Source: Mesorhizobium kowhaii (lineage in GTDB: Bacteria > Pseudomonadota > Alphaproteobacteria > Rhizobiales > Rhizobiaceae). From it: DNA of 64,000 bases. Made by a program: the position numbers and the translations under genes. The stretch lies in assembly GCF_003253745.1 (NCBI RefSeq), contig NZ_MZXV01000013.1:868001-932000 (forward strand), given 5' to 3'. A model generated the notes under the pieces. It was not told where the DNA came from and ran no database searches. It saw only the letters and a program-made list of their open reading frames with translations. This document shows positions 9,558 to 18,611 of this stretch, one piece after another (the first letter of the stretch is position 1; each line of letters starts with the position of its first letter).

Positions 9558-10931
9558 GTGACCTTCGCGCGGGTGGCCATTCTTGCCGCGGCCTTCGTCG
9601 CCGCAGCTGTCTTTTCTCCCTTCTCTGCGGCCGGGAGCGAGAAGGTTGCGTTGAGCGTCGCGATTGACGGCGCCATCGGGCCGGCGAGCACCAGGCAGCT
9701 CGAGGAAGCGCTTGATGCAGCCGCCACGCGGGGCGCCGAAGTTCTCATCCTTCAGATCGATACACCCGGCGGGCTGGTCACTTCCATGCGCGAGATGATC
9801 GCCGATATCCTCGCTTCACCGGTGCCCGTCATCGGCTATGTCGCGCCGGCCGGTGGCCATGCCGCCAGCGCAGGCACCTACATCCTCTATGCCACCCACG
9901 TCGCGGCGATGGCGCCCGGCACCAATCTGGGTGCGGCGACGCCGGTCGAGATGGGCGGGCTGCCGTCGCTTCCGGGCGGCGACAAGGACAAGGGCGACCA
10001 GAAGGACGCCACCGGGCGGCCGGCAGGCGACGCGATGATGGCCAAGGTGACCAATGACGCGGTTGCCTTGATCCGCTCGCTGGCGGAACTGCGCGGGCGC
10101 AATGGCGACTGGGGCGAGAAAGCCGTGCGCGAAGCGGCGAGCCTTTCGGCCAACGCGGCGCTGCAGGAACATGTGATCGACTTCGTCGCCCACGACACCA
10201 CCGAGCTGTTGCAGCTGGCCGATGGGCGAACCGTCGATGTGGCCAGCAGGAAAGTGGTTCTGGCGACCAAAGGGCTGCCGGTCGAGACGCTGGAACCCGG
10301 CTGGTTCATCCGGCTTCTTGCCGTCATCACCGATCCGAACATCGCCATCATCCTGATGCTGGTCGGCGTCTACGGCATCGTCTTCGAGTTCACCAGCCCC
10401 GGTGCGGTGGCGCCCGGCGTGATCGGCACGATCTGCCTCGTGCTCGGCCTCTATGCACTCAATCTCTTGCCGATCAATTATACCGGCCTCGCCCTGATGC
10501 TGCTCGGCGTTGCATTCCTCGTCGTCGAGGCCTTCAACCCCACCGTGGTGCTTGGGCTCAGCGGCGTGGCCGCCTTTCTGTTCGGCGCCGCCATGCTGCT
10601 GAGGGTCGAGGGGCCGGGCTTTGCCATGTCATGGGCCGTCATTGGTCCCGCCGCCGCGCTGACGCTTGGGCTGGCGTTGCTGACCGGCACCTATCTCTGG
10701 GCGGCGCGTAGCAACCCGCCGCGTGTCGGCGGTGAGGCCATGCGCGGATTGCCGGCCGAGATCCTCGACTGGCAGGGCGGCGAGGGCCACGTGCTGGCCC
10801 AGGGCGAGCGCTGGCGGGCGAAGGCCGACGAACCCATCGCACCCGGCGACAGCGTCGAGGTGACCGATGTCAGCGACCTCGTACTGACCGTGCGGCGGCG
10901 CGACGCCGGAAAGAATGGAGCAAAACAATGA
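9558..10931 (+). CDS. NfeD-family membrane-bound serine protease (long form)
   Basis: A 457-residue protein. The GTG at 9558 is preferred because GGAG lies 8 bp upstream; the TTG at 9552 would be too close to it. Order: signal peptide (residues 1-25), a ClpP/SppA-like protease domain with nucleophile Ser in [12 protein letters not shown] and the likely general-base Lys in [17 protein letters not shown], then four to five hydrophobic helices (about 245-365) and a C-terminal OB-fold NfeD domain. The known partner is a stomatin/slipin, encoded directly downstream with a 4-bp overlap. The pair is thought to act in membrane protein quality control. Confidence 0.92.
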   Translation: MTFARVAILAAAFVAAAVFSPFSAAGSEKVALSVAIDGAIGPASTRQLEEALDAAATRGAEVLILQIDTPGGLVTSMREMIADILASPVPVIGYVAPAGGHAASAGTYILYATHVAAMAPGTNLGAATPVEMGGLPSLPGGDKDKGDQKDATGRPAGDAMMAKVTNDAVALIRSLAELRGRNGDWGEKAVREAASLSANAALQEHVIDFVAHDTTELLQLADGRTVDVASRKVVLATKGLPVETLEPGWFIRLLAVITDPNIAIILMLVGVYGIVFEFTSPGAVAPGVIGTICLVLGLYALNLLPINYTGLALMLLGVAFLVVEAFNPTVVLGLSGVAAFLFGAAMLLRVEGPGFAMSWAVIGPAAALTLGLALLTGTYLWAARSNPPRVGGEAMRGLPAEILDWQGGEGHVLAQGERWRAKADEPIAPGDSVEVTDVSDLVLTVRRRDAGKNGAKQ

Positions 10932-11686
10932 GCATCGGTTACGTGGCCTACCTGTTGCTTGCGCTGGTCGTGGTCATGTTCCTGTCCGCAGCCATTCGCA
11001 TCCTCAGGGAATATCAGCGCGGTGTGGTCTTCACGCTCGGCCGCTTCACCGGGGTCAAAGGTCCCGGTCTCATCATCCTCGTCCCCTTCATCCAGCAGAT
11101 GGTGAAGGTCGATCTGCGGGTGGTGGTGCAGGACGTGCCGCCGCAGGACGTGATTTCGCGCGACAACGTCTCGGTGAAGGTCAACGCGGTGCTCTATTTC
11201 CGCATCGTCGACGCCGAGCGGGCGATCATCCAGGTCGAGGACTTCATGGCCGCCACCAACCAGCTGGCGCAGACCACGCTGCGCTCGGTGCTCGGCAAGC
11301 ACGAGCTCGACGAGATGCTGGCCGAGCGCGACAAGCTCAACAGCGATATCCAGGAGATCCTCGACCAGCGGACCGATGCCTGGGGCATCAAGGTCTCCAA
11401 TGTCGAGATCAAGCATGTCGACTTGAACGAGAGCATGATCCGCGCCATCGCCAAGCAGGCCGAAGCCGAGCGGCTGCGGCGCGCCAAGGTGATCAATGCC
11501 GAGGGCGAACAGCAGGCGGCGGCGAAACTGGTCGAGGCGGGCCGCATGCTGGCGGCCGAGCCGCAGGCCATGCAGCTACGCTATTTCGAGGCTCTGCACG
11601 ACATCGCCGGCGAGCGCTCATCCACGGTGGTGTTCCCGCTGCCGGTGGATCTGCTCAGTCAGTTCATGAAGCAGCAGGGGAAGTAG
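10928..11686 (+). CDS. Slipin/stomatin-like SPFH-domain membrane protein
   Basis: A 252-residue protein with one N-terminal hydrophobic helix ([20 protein letters not shown]) and an SPFH/Band 7 domain ([39 protein letters not shown]), followed by an Ala/Glu-rich coiled-coil ([20 protein letters not shown]). Its ATG overlaps the NfeD stop by 4 bp, the standard nfeD-slipin arrangement. It forms a membrane scaffold and is a known substrate of the NfeD protease in archaea. Full length. Confidence 0.95.
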   Translation: MSIGYVAYLLLALVVVMFLSAAIRILREYQRGVVFTLGRFTGVKGPGLIILVPFIQQMVKVDLRVVVQDVPPQDVISRDNVSVKVNAVLYFRIVDAERAIIQVEDFMAATNQLAQTTLRSVLGKHELDEMLAERDKLNSDIQEILDQRTDAWGIKVSNVEIKHVDLNESMIRAIAKQAEAERLRRAKVINAEGEQQAAAKLVEAGRMLAAEPQAMQLRYFEALHDIAGERSSTVVFPLPVDLLSQFMKQQGK

Positions 11687-11699
11687 GGGAGGAGCGGCC

Positions 11700-12629
11700 T
11701 CACCGCCGCCAGGGCGGCTCCGGCGCGAAGCGCTTGCCGATCCAGTCGGCGAAGGCGCGGGTCTTGGCGGCTTGTCCCTTGGCTGAGGGCGTGACGACAT
11801 AGACCGCCCCTTCGTCGGCCAGCGTCCAGTCCTCCAGGATCGGCACCAGCCGTCCGTCGGCGAGTTCGCGGCCGACCAGCCAGTCAGTGCTCATCATCAG
11901 GCCGACGCCTTGCACGGCGGCCTCGACCAGCACCTCCGCATCGTCGGTGACCAACGGCCCGGAAACCTCGACGCGCAAGCGCCGGCCCTCGCGGTCGGTC
12001 ATCTCCCAGGCCGGAAAGGTCTGGAAGCCGGTGAAGCCCAGGCAGGAATGTTCGAGCAGCGCCTGCGGTGTCTCCGGCCTGCCCCTTCGGGCGAGATAGG
12101 AGGGAGCGGCGCAGAGCAGCCGCCGCCGCGTCGCCACCTTGCGCGCCACCAGGCGCGAATCCTCCAGCGCGCCGAGCCGCACGGCGACGTCGAAATTCTC
12201 GGCGACCAGATCGGCGAAGCGGTTGGAGAATTCGGCCTCGATGCGGACATCGGGAAACTCGGCAAGGAATTGAGGCAGCAGCGGCCCGATCCACATGCGC
12301 CCGAACGTGCCGGGCAGCGCCAGCCTGAGCAGGCCGCGCGGGCCGCCGCCGGCATGTGCCGACGCGGCGGCCTCGGCCTCGTCGACGGAGGCGAGGATGG
12401 CGCGCACGCGCACCAGGAATTCGGCACCCGCTTCGGTCAGCGACACGCTGCGCGTCGTGCGGGAGAGCAGCCTTACCCCCAGCCGCTCCTCCAGCGATTG
12501 CAGGCGCCGCGACAGGATGGTCGCGTCGCGCCCGACACGCGCCGCCGCCCTGGTGAAGGAGCGCGCCTCGGCGATAGCCGCGAAAGCGGCCATTTCGGCA
12601 AGGGTCACTGGTTCGTGGGATTGCTGCAT
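11700..12629 (-). CDS. LysR-family transcriptional regulator
   Basis: A 309-residue regulator. The N-terminal winged helix-turn-helix (LAEMAAFAAIAEARSFTRAA through LSRRLQSLEERLGVRLLSRT) is followed by a periplasmic-binding-like effector domain. It is divergent from a zinc-independent alcohol dehydrogenase gene 97 bp away; this geometry and the dyad at 12662-12675 suggest it controls that gene. Effector unknown. Confidence 0.93.
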   Translation of the reverse strand: MQQSHEPVTLAEMAAFAAIAEARSFTRAAARVGRDATILSRRLQSLEERLGVRLLSRTTRSVSLTEAGAEFLVRVRAILASVDEAEAAASAHAGGGPRGLLRLALPGTFGRMWIGPLLPQFLAEFPDVRIEAEFSNRFADLVAENFDVAVRLGALEDSRLVARKVATRRRLLCAAPSYLARRGRPETPQALLEHSCLGFTGFQTFPAWEMTDREGRRLRVEVSGPLVTDDAEVLVEAAVQGVGLMMSTDWLVGRELADGRLVPILEDWTLADEGAVYVVTPSAKGQAAKTRAFADWIGKRFAPEPPWRR

Positions 12630-12661
12630 AGTTCGCAGTACTCAAATGCAAAAGGCAAGGA

Positions 12662-12675
12662 TTATCCAGAGATAA
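12662..12675. promoter_or_regulatory. Candidate LysR binding dyad
   Basis: TTATC-CAGA-GATAA, a perfect 5-bp dyad, lies in the 97-bp gap between the divergent lysR-type and dehydrogenase genes and fits the T-N11-A LysR box pattern. Inferred only. Confidence 0.4.
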
Positions 12676-12726
12676 CGCAGCAGATAGGTTCACTCAACCC
12701 ATCAATCGTCCCACCGGAGTGAAACC

Positions 12727-13737
12727 ATGAAAGCCATCGAACTGAGCCAACCCAGGCTGGACGCCTTCCGCGCCGCCACCATTGCCACCCCCGAACCGCA
12801 GCGCGGCGAGGTGCTGATCCGCCAGCGTGCGGCGAGCCTCAATTTCGTCGATGTCGCGGTGGCGAGCGGCAATTATCCCGGACCGAGCTTTCCGCTCATC
12901 CCCGTCGCCGATGGCGCCGGCGAGATCGTCGCGCTGGGCGAGGGCGTTGCGAGATTCGCCGTCGGCGATCGCGTCGTCGCCCATGCCAAGCCGCGCTGGA
13001 TCGGTGGCCGGCCGCGGCCTTACGAGATGACGCAGATGCGCGGCATCTCGCTGCCGGGGTCGCTGGCCGAATATGTCGCGTTGCCGGCCAATTCGGTCGT
13101 GCCGGTCCCGGCGCATCTCTCCTTCGAGGCGGCGTCGACGCTGCCGATCGCCGGCACCACCGCCTGGAACGCCATCCGCGCCGCCGATGTCGGGCCGGGC
13201 TCGGTCGTCGTGCTGCTCGGCACCGGCGGCGTCTCGATCTTCACCCTGCAGCTTGCGAAAGCCGCCGGCGCCACCGTCATCATCACCTCGTCGTCGGACG
13301 AGAAGCTGGAGCGGGCTAAGGCACTCGGCGCCGATCATCTCATCAACTACCGCGCGACGCCCGACTGGGACGGCAAGGTGCTGGAGCTGACCGGCGGCCT
13401 CGGCGCCGACCTCGTCGTCGAGACCGGCGGTACCGCCACCTTCGCCCGCGCCATCAACGCCACCGCGCCCGGCGGCACACTGTTCACCATCGGCTTCGTC
13501 ACCGGCGCCGAGGCCACGGTCAATCTGCTGCCGATCATCATCAAGGCGCTGAAGGTGGTCGGCAACAACACCGGATCGGTGTCCGACCTTCGCGACGCCG
13601 CCCGCGCCATCGGTGCAGCCAGGATCGAGCCGGTCGTCGACAAGGTGTTTTCGCCGAACGAAGCGGCCGAAGCCTACGCCCACATGGCCGCCGGCGGCCT
13701 GCACTTCGGCAAGCTGGCGTTCGGGTTGGAGTGGTAG
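12727..13737 (+). CDS. Zinc-independent alcohol dehydrogenase / quinone oxidoreductase (MDR superfamily)
   Basis: A 336-residue medium-chain dehydrogenase/reductase with a GroES-like N-terminal domain (QRGEVLIRQRAASLNFVDVA) and a Rossmann NAD(P) domain with the motif VVVLLGTGGVSIFTLQLAKA. The structural-zinc cysteines and catalytic Cys/His ligands of classical alcohol dehydrogenases are absent, which points to the quinone-reductase branch. An ATG preceded by CCGGAGTGAAACC gives a good start. Divergent LysR gene upstream is the likely regulator. A second member of the same superfamily lies at 26577-27581. Confidence 0.88.
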   Translation: MKAIELSQPRLDAFRAATIATPEPQRGEVLIRQRAASLNFVDVAVASGNYPGPSFPLIPVADGAGEIVALGEGVARFAVGDRVVAHAKPRWIGGRPRPYEMTQMRGISLPGSLAEYVALPANSVVPVPAHLSFEAASTLPIAGTTAWNAIRAADVGPGSVVVLLGTGGVSIFTLQLAKAAGATVIITSSSDEKLERAKALGADHLINYRATPDWDGKVLELTGGLGADLVVETGGTATFARAINATAPGGTLFTIGFVTGAEATVNLLPIIIKALKVVGNNTGSVSDLRDAARAIGAARIEPVVDKVFSPNEAAEAYAHMAAGGLHFGKLAFGLEW

Positions 13738-13802
13738 GGAAGGGCTGACGCTGGAGATTGGCGAGGCGAGGGTGACGACGATCTCCCCCCGCCGTCGCCT
13801 TC

Positions 13803-16112
13803 CTAAATCAGCTTCTCCAGCGTGATCGGCAGGTCGCGCACCCGTTTTCCCGTGGCGTGGAAGACCGCGTTGGCGATTGCGGGTGCGACGCCGACAATGG
13901 CGAGCTCGCCAACGCCCTTGCCGCCGAGCACCGAGGAGTGCAGGTCGGGAATGCCGACCGAGATCACCTCGATATCGGGAATGTCGGCGTTGGTCGGCAC
14001 CAGATAGTCGGCGAGGTTGTTGTTGACGATGCGGCCGTGGCGGCGGTCGACGATGCCTTCCTCGAGCAGCGCCTGGCCGATGCCCATGATGATGCCGCCC
14101 TTCCATTGGCTTTCGGCGAGTTTGGGGTTGTAGAGCCGGCCCGAATCCAGCGCCGACACAACACGCGACACGCGCACCGTGCCGAAATCCTCGTCGACGC
14201 GCACCTCGATGAAATGCGCGCACCAGCTGTGGCGGGAATAGTCGCCCTCGGTGTGCGGCACGGCCATGGCGATGGTGGTGTAGTTCTTGTAGCGATCCTG
14301 CGCCGTCGAATTGGCCGGCATGGTGTCGCCGGTGGCCTCGATGTGGTCGCGGCCGACGCTGCTGAGCAGTTCGGCGATCGAGAGATCCGGACCGTCGCCG
14401 CGCGGCGATGAAATACGGCCATTGGCGACCACCAGCGTGTTGGCCTGCAGCGCGTGGAACGGCGAGCGCGGATCGCTGATCGCCAGCCCGACCAGCTGAT
14501 CGAGCGCCGAGGTCGCCGCCTTGTAGACGGCGCCGGTCATGACGCCGGCCAGCCGCGACCCGCCTGCGACGCCGGCGCGGGGGAAGCGGGAGTCGCCCAG
14601 CTTCACCACGACATTGTCGGCCGGCACGCCGACCGTCTCGGCGGCGGTCTGCGCCAGGATCGTATAGGTGCCCTGGCCCATGTCGATCGAGGAGCTTTCG
14701 ACCTCGACCGAGCCGTCGGCGAGGATGCGCACGATCGCCTCGCCATAGGCGCGCCGCACCGGGTAGGTGCCGGCGGCGACACCCCAGCCGATCAGCTGGT
14801 TGCCGTCGCGCATCGAACGCGGCTCGGGCGTCCGTTTTGCCCAGCCGAAGCGTTCCGCGCCCGCAGCAAAAGCCTCGCGCAACTGCCTGGTCGACCAGGC
14901 TTTTTTCGCCTCCGGATCCTGTTCGGCATAGTTCCGGAGCCGGATCTCCAGCGGATCGATGCCGACCTCGTAAGCGAGCTCGTCGATGGCGCTTTCGATG
15001 CCGAAGGCCGAGGGGTTTTCACCCGGCGCGCGCATAGCGCCCGGCACCACCGAATTCACCCGCACGACATTCTGCTTTGAGGAGAAATTCGGTGTCGCGT
15101 ACATGATCGAGGTGACCGATCCCAGCGGCTCGACCCACATGCCGTCGATCGACGTTTCATTGATGCCGCGATGCACGATCGACTGGATTTTTCCTTGCCG
15201 GTCGGCGCCGATCGTCACCGTCTGCCGTGTCGCGGCGCGCCCGCCATAGCCGGTGAAGGTCTGTGGCCGCGTCATCACCAGCCTCACCGGCCGGCCGAGC
15301 ATTTTGGCGGCACTTGCCGCCACCGCGCCATGGCTGAGCGCCAGTGCCTTGGAGCCGAAGCCGCCGCCAATATAGGGCGAAACCAGCCGCACATTCTCGA
15401 ACGGCACGTCGAACCATTCGGCATAGGTGCGCGCCATGCCGTCCAGCCACTGGCTCGGCTCCCACACGGTGAGCTTGTCGCCCTCCCAGTGGGCGATCAG
15501 GCCATGCGGCTCCATCGGCGCCTGGTATTCGCGCGGCGTGTTGTAGGCGGCGCAGATCCGGACCGGGGCCGAGGCGAAAGCCGCTTGCGCGTCGCCCCAT
15601 TCCTTGGTCATGGCGTCGATCGGAATGCCGTCGCCGGCCTTGGCGTCGCTGAGGTCGACGATGGCCGGGGTCTCGTAATAGCTGACCTCGACGAGCGCTG
15701 CGGCCGCAACCGCCTGCTCGAAGGTTTCCGCGACCACGGCGGCGACATGCTGGCCCGAAAAGGTGACGTCGCGCGCCAGCGGGCAATAGGGCGCATCGGG
15801 CGGCGGCGTGCCGAACCAGTCGGACGCGGTCCTGAGGCTGATGATGATGTCCGGCGTCAACACCTTGAGCACGCCGGGTGCTGCTTCAGCCACCGAGGTG
15901 TCGATAGAGCGCACCTTGCCCGATGCAATCGTGCTTTCGACCAGCACGGCGTAGGCTAGCCCGTCGAGCTGCTGCTCGACGGCGTATTTAGCGGCACCGG
16001 TGATCTTGGCCGGGCCGTCGACGCGCGACAGCCGGCCGCCAACAGCGTCGGCGCCGCCATCGGACGCGTCACCCCGCTTCGATTCGCCAACTCTGATGTT
16101 GTGAACGGTCAT
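13803..16112 (-). CDS. Molybdopterin-binding subunit of a xanthine dehydrogenase-family aldehyde oxidoreductase (PaoC/YagR-like)
   Basis: A 769-residue catalytic subunit. It shows the molybdopterin-cytosine-dinucleotide signature segments: GGGFGSKALALSHG, MRAPGENPSAFGIESAIDEL, MGQGTYTILAQTAAE and, near the C-terminus, GKGVGELAIVGVAPAIANAV, whose Glu is the expected catalytic base. It should oxidise aldehydes (or N-heterocycles) using the Mo centre and pass electrons to the FAD and Fe-S subunits encoded upstream with a 4-bp overlap. Organisation and sequence resemble E. coli PaoABC, but exact substrate is unknown. Confidence 0.93.
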   Translation of the reverse strand: MTVHNIRVGESKRGDASDGGADAVGGRLSRVDGPAKITGAAKYAVEQQLDGLAYAVLVESTIASGKVRSIDTSVAEAAPGVLKVLTPDIIISLRTASDWFGTPPPDAPYCPLARDVTFSGQHVAAVVAETFEQAVAAAALVEVSYYETPAIVDLSDAKAGDGIPIDAMTKEWGDAQAAFASAPVRICAAYNTPREYQAPMEPHGLIAHWEGDKLTVWEPSQWLDGMARTYAEWFDVPFENVRLVSPYIGGGFGSKALALSHGAVAASAAKMLGRPVRLVMTRPQTFTGYGGRAATRQTVTIGADRQGKIQSIVHRGINETSIDGMWVEPLGSVTSIMYATPNFSSKQNVVRVNSVVPGAMRAPGENPSAFGIESAIDELAYEVGIDPLEIRLRNYAEQDPEAKKAWSTRQLREAFAAGAERFGWAKRTPEPRSMRDGNQLIGWGVAAGTYPVRRAYGEAIVRILADGSVEVESSSIDMGQGTYTILAQTAAETVGVPADNVVVKLGDSRFPRAGVAGGSRLAGVMTGAVYKAATSALDQLVGLAISDPRSPFHALQANTLVVANGRISSPRGDGPDLSIAELLSSVGRDHIEATGDTMPANSTAQDRYKNYTTIAMAVPHTEGDYSRHSWCAHFIEVRVDEDFGTVRVSRVVSALDSGRLYNPKLAESQWKGGIIMGIGQALLEEGIVDRRHGRIVNNNLADYLVPTNADIPDIEVISVGIPDLHSSVLGGKGVGELAIVGVAPAIANAVFHATGKRVRDLPITLEKLI

Positions 16113-17092
16113 GCCGTTTCTCCCATTTTAAGGATGGCGCGGGCGACGACGCGCGGCGCCAGTTCGATCTTGTAGTGGTTGGCGCCATGGTCGACGGCAC
16201 CTTCGACGGCGAGCAGGCTGGCGGCCCGGACGGCGTCCGGCCCCAGCACCTTGCCTTTCAATGCCTCTTCCACGGCCCGCGCTCGCCACGGTTTGGTCGC
16301 GACGCCGCCCAGCGCCACGCGCAAATCCCGGATGGTGCGCCCGTCAGCTTCGAACTCGATGCCGACAGCAGCACTTGCCGCGGCGAATTCATAGGATTGC
16401 CGGTCGCGGATCTTCAGGTACGTGGAACGCCGGGCGGCGGCGGAGTGGGGGATCTCTATCGCGGTGATCATCTCGCCCGGTTCGATCGCGTGTTCCCTTT
16501 CGGGCGTGGTGCCGGGCACCAGGAAAAAGTCGTCGACCGGAACCCGGCGCTCGCCGAGATGGACGATCGCGTCGAAGGCGACCAAGGCCGCAGCGAGGTC
16601 ACCCGGATACATGGCGATGCAGGCTTCGCTGGTGCCGAGCACGGCGTGTCCGCGGGTGACGCCTCCGAGTGCCGAACAGCCGCTGCCTGGTTCACGCTTG
16701 TTGCAGGCAGGGAAATTCGAAGGATCGCGGAAATAGGGGCAGCGCGTGCGCTGCATCAGATTGCCGCCGATGGTCGCCATGTTGCGGATCTGCGCCGAAG
16801 CCGCCTGCCACAGCGCTTCGGAGACAGCAGGGAAGCGGCTCTTGATGTCGGCGTGGTCGGCGACATGGCCCATTTTGGCCAGTGCGCCGATGGTGGCGCC
16901 GCGCTCGCTCACTTCGACCTTGTCCAGCCCCTTGAGATGGGTGATGTCGACCAGGCTGTCGGGCTCGGCGACACCGCATTTGGCGAGATCGATGAGCGTA
17001 GTGCCGCCGGCCAAGAGCATGGCGCCGGGCAGGGCGGCTGCCTGGCGCGCCGCCTCGACCGAGCCGGCACGCAGATAGGAAAAATCTCTCAT
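16109..17092 (-). CDS. FAD-binding subunit of aldehyde oxidoreductase (PaoB/YagS-like)
   Basis: A 327-residue subunit. The chosen ATG (MRDFSYLRAGSVEAARQAA) overlaps the stop of the Fe-S gene by 4 bp. FAD motifs are LLAGGTTLIDLAKCGVAEP and IRNMATIGGNLMQRTRCPYF. A Cys-rich insert (CPYF, CNKREPGSGCSALGG, ACIAMYP) matches the extra [4Fe-4S] site known in PaoB, so this is a PaoB-type rather than a plain xanthine-dehydrogenase FAD subunit. It relays electrons between the Mo subunit and the 2Fe-2S protein. Confidence 0.93.
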   Translation of the reverse strand: MRDFSYLRAGSVEAARQAAALPGAMLLAGGTTLIDLAKCGVAEPDSLVDITHLKGLDKVEVSERGATIGALAKMGHVADHADIKSRFPAVSEALWQAASAQIRNMATIGGNLMQRTRCPYFRDPSNFPACNKREPGSGCSALGGVTRGHAVLGTSEACIAMYPGDLAAALVAFDAIVHLGERRVPVDDFFLVPGTTPEREHAIEPGEMITAIEIPHSAAARRSTYLKIRDRQSYEFAAASAAVGIEFEADGRTIRDLRVALGGVATKPWRARAVEEALKGKVLGPDAVRAASLLAVEGAVDHGANHYKIELAPRVVARAILKMGETA

Positions 17093-17577
17093 GACTGGAC
17101 CTCCAGGGCTGCCTGGCGGACAGCGGCGACGATGTGCGGATAGGCGCCGCAGCGGCAGAGATTGCCTGCCATGTATTCGCGGATTTCTTCGTCGGAGCCG
17201 GCATGGCCCTCGCGGATGCAGGCGACCGCCGACATGATCTGGCCGGGCGTGCAATAGCCGCACTGGAAGGCATCCTGCTCGAGGAAGGCAGCCTGCACGG
17301 GATGCAGTTCGCCCTCCCGTGCAAGCCCCTCTATGGTGGTGACGGTGCGGCCCTCGACCTGGGCGGCCAGAGTCAGGCAGGCGAGCACGCGCTCACCGTC
17401 GACATGCACGGTGCAGGCGCCGCACTGGCCGTGATCGCACCCCTTCTTGGTGCCGGTCAGGCCGAGCCGGTCGCGCAAGGCGTCGAGCAGCGTGACGCGC
17501 GGCTCGAGTTGAAGGGTGTGGCGATGGCCGTTGATGTCGAGATGGACGGGAATTGTTGTTTTGGTCTGGCTGGTCAT
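17089..17577 (-). CDS. 2Fe-2S subunit of aldehyde oxidoreductase (PaoA/YagT-like)
   Basis: A 162-residue protein with two [2Fe-2S] centres: a plant-ferredoxin type (GCDHGQCGACTVHVDGERVL, then C in LACLT) and the helical C-terminal type (QCGYCTPGQIMS, then GNLCRCGAYPHI). The ATG has an ideal GGAGG 9 bp upstream. Unlike E. coli PaoA no Tat signal is present at this start, so the complex may be cytoplasmic. First gene of the three-gene operon; its promoter region is shared with the divergent TetR gene. Confidence 0.93.
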   Translation of the reverse strand: MTSQTKTTIPVHLDINGHRHTLQLEPRVTLLDALRDRLGLTGTKKGCDHGQCGACTVHVDGERVLACLTLAAQVEGRTVTTIEGLAREGELHPVQAAFLEQDAFQCGYCTPGQIMSAVACIREGHAGSDEEIREYMAGNLCRCGAYPHIVAAVRQAALEVQS

Positions 17578-17663
17578 GGGCGTCTGCCTCCAGTTGCTTG
17601 ACGCGGATGGGAATGATCTGGTGTTGGGGCAGGCGAGGGCAAGGTCAGGCGTTGGTGACAGCT

Positions 17664-17687
17664 GATCTTCCCCCAAGGGGGAGATCA
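17664..17687. repeat. Short palindrome related to extragenic family A
   Basis: GATCTTCCCCCAAGGGGGAG followed by ATC is a compact near-palindrome resembling the core of the family A elements (GATCTCCCCCCAAGTGGGGG). It lies within the intergenic region between the oxidoreductase operon and the TetR gene. Confidence 0.5.
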
Positions 17688-17717
17688 TGCTCTCGTCGGC
17701 TTGCAAGCTCTCAGCAC

Positions 17718-17747
17718 GTGACATACCGGTTCCCCCTATTATATGAT
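17718..17747 (+). promoter_or_regulatory. Predicted promoter of the tetR-type gene
   Basis: GTGACA (17718-17723), 18-bp spacer, TATGAT (17742-17747). On the opposite strand TATAAT occupies 17743-17738, a good -10 for the oxidoreductase operon. Both would be within reach of the 20-bp palindrome just downstream. Confidence 0.5.
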
Positions 17748-17762
17748 AAAGGTGCTCCACTA

Positions 17763-17782
17763 AAACGGAGGCGCCTCCGTTT
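17763..17782. promoter_or_regulatory. Perfect 20-bp palindrome, likely TetR operator
   Basis: AAACGGAGGCGCCTCCGTTT is a perfect palindrome with no spacer. It lies between the predicted promoter and the start of the tetR-type gene, and over the expected -35 of the leftward oxidoreductase promoter. A TetR dimer bound here could repress both directions. Confidence 0.7.
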
Positions 17783-17840
17783 ATTACGTGGGGGCTGGCC
17801 CGGCCGGGTTCAAGCCCCTGACACATCGTGGAGAAAAAAA

Positions 17841-18461
17841 TTGGCCGCCGAGCCGTTCGCCATCGTTGAAGAGAAGGCCGAAGAGGCCAAGCCGCTGCGC
17901 GCCGATGCGCAGCGCAACCGCGACCGGCTGGTCGAGGTGGCGGCCGCCGTCTTTGCTGAGCGCGGCATCGACGCCTCGCTGGAAGAGATCGCGCGCCGCG
18001 CCGGCGTCGGCATCGGCACGCTCTACCGGCATTTCCCGACGCGCGAGCATCTGGTCGAGGTGGTCTACCGCCGCGAGGTGGAAGCGCTGTGCGCGGCTGC
18101 CGGCGAGCTTGCCCAAAAGCACCCGTCCGATGTCGCGCTCGAACAGTGGATGCAGCGCTTCGTCGACTACATCGCCACCAAGCGCGGCCTGGCAACCAGC
18201 CTGCGCATCCTGCTCACCACCAATTCGACGTTGTTTTCCGACACGTCGGGCCGGGTGTCTCAGGCCTTGCGGCAGCTGGTCGAAGCGGCGGTGGCCGAGG
18301 GCACCATCCGCGGCGATGTCGACGCTTCCGACGTGCTGCACGCGCTGTTCGGCATCTATTCGGCGCCCGACACCCCGGAATGGCGCGACCGCTCGCGGCG
18401 GCTGGTGTCGCTGCTGATGGACGGGTTGCGGTTCGGGGCGGCGAAATCCGCTAGGGCCTGA
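17841..18461 (+). CDS. TetR-family transcriptional regulator
   Basis: A 206-residue repressor. The start is a TTG with GGAG 7 bp upstream; no ATG or GTG fits better ahead of the domain. The N-terminal helix-turn-helix is NRDRLVEVAAAVFAERGIDA through GIGTLYRHFPTREHLVEVVY, and the C-terminal half is the helical ligand-binding domain (TetR_C SbtR-like). It is divergent from the aldehyde oxidoreductase operon and probably represses it through the 20-bp palindrome at 17763-17782. Confidence 0.92.
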   Translation: MAAEPFAIVEEKAEEAKPLRADAQRNRDRLVEVAAAVFAERGIDASLEEIARRAGVGIGTLYRHFPTREHLVEVVYRREVEALCAAAGELAQKHPSDVALEQWMQRFVDYIATKRGLATSLRILLTTNSTLFSDTSGRVSQALRQLVEAAVAEGTIRGDVDASDVLHALFGIYSAPDTPEWRDRSRRLVSLLMDGLRFGAAKSARA

Positions 18462-18611
18462 CGGTCTCCGCTATCGGTCCAAGGCAGGCGAGAGCCTTGT
18501 AAACAGGCATGTCCGTCGGTCATGGCAGGGCGGATTCGCACACTGCGCTTGCAACCGAATGAGAGCGGTTGTTAAATTCCTCACATTTCAGGCGACCGAT
18601 AGGCCCAATGC

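Noticed and set aside
17089..18195. A 368-codon version of the 2Fe-2S subunit
   Set aside because: The extra N-terminal part runs antisense through the TetR gene and the operator region and has no protein character; the ATG at 17577 has an ideal ribosome site.
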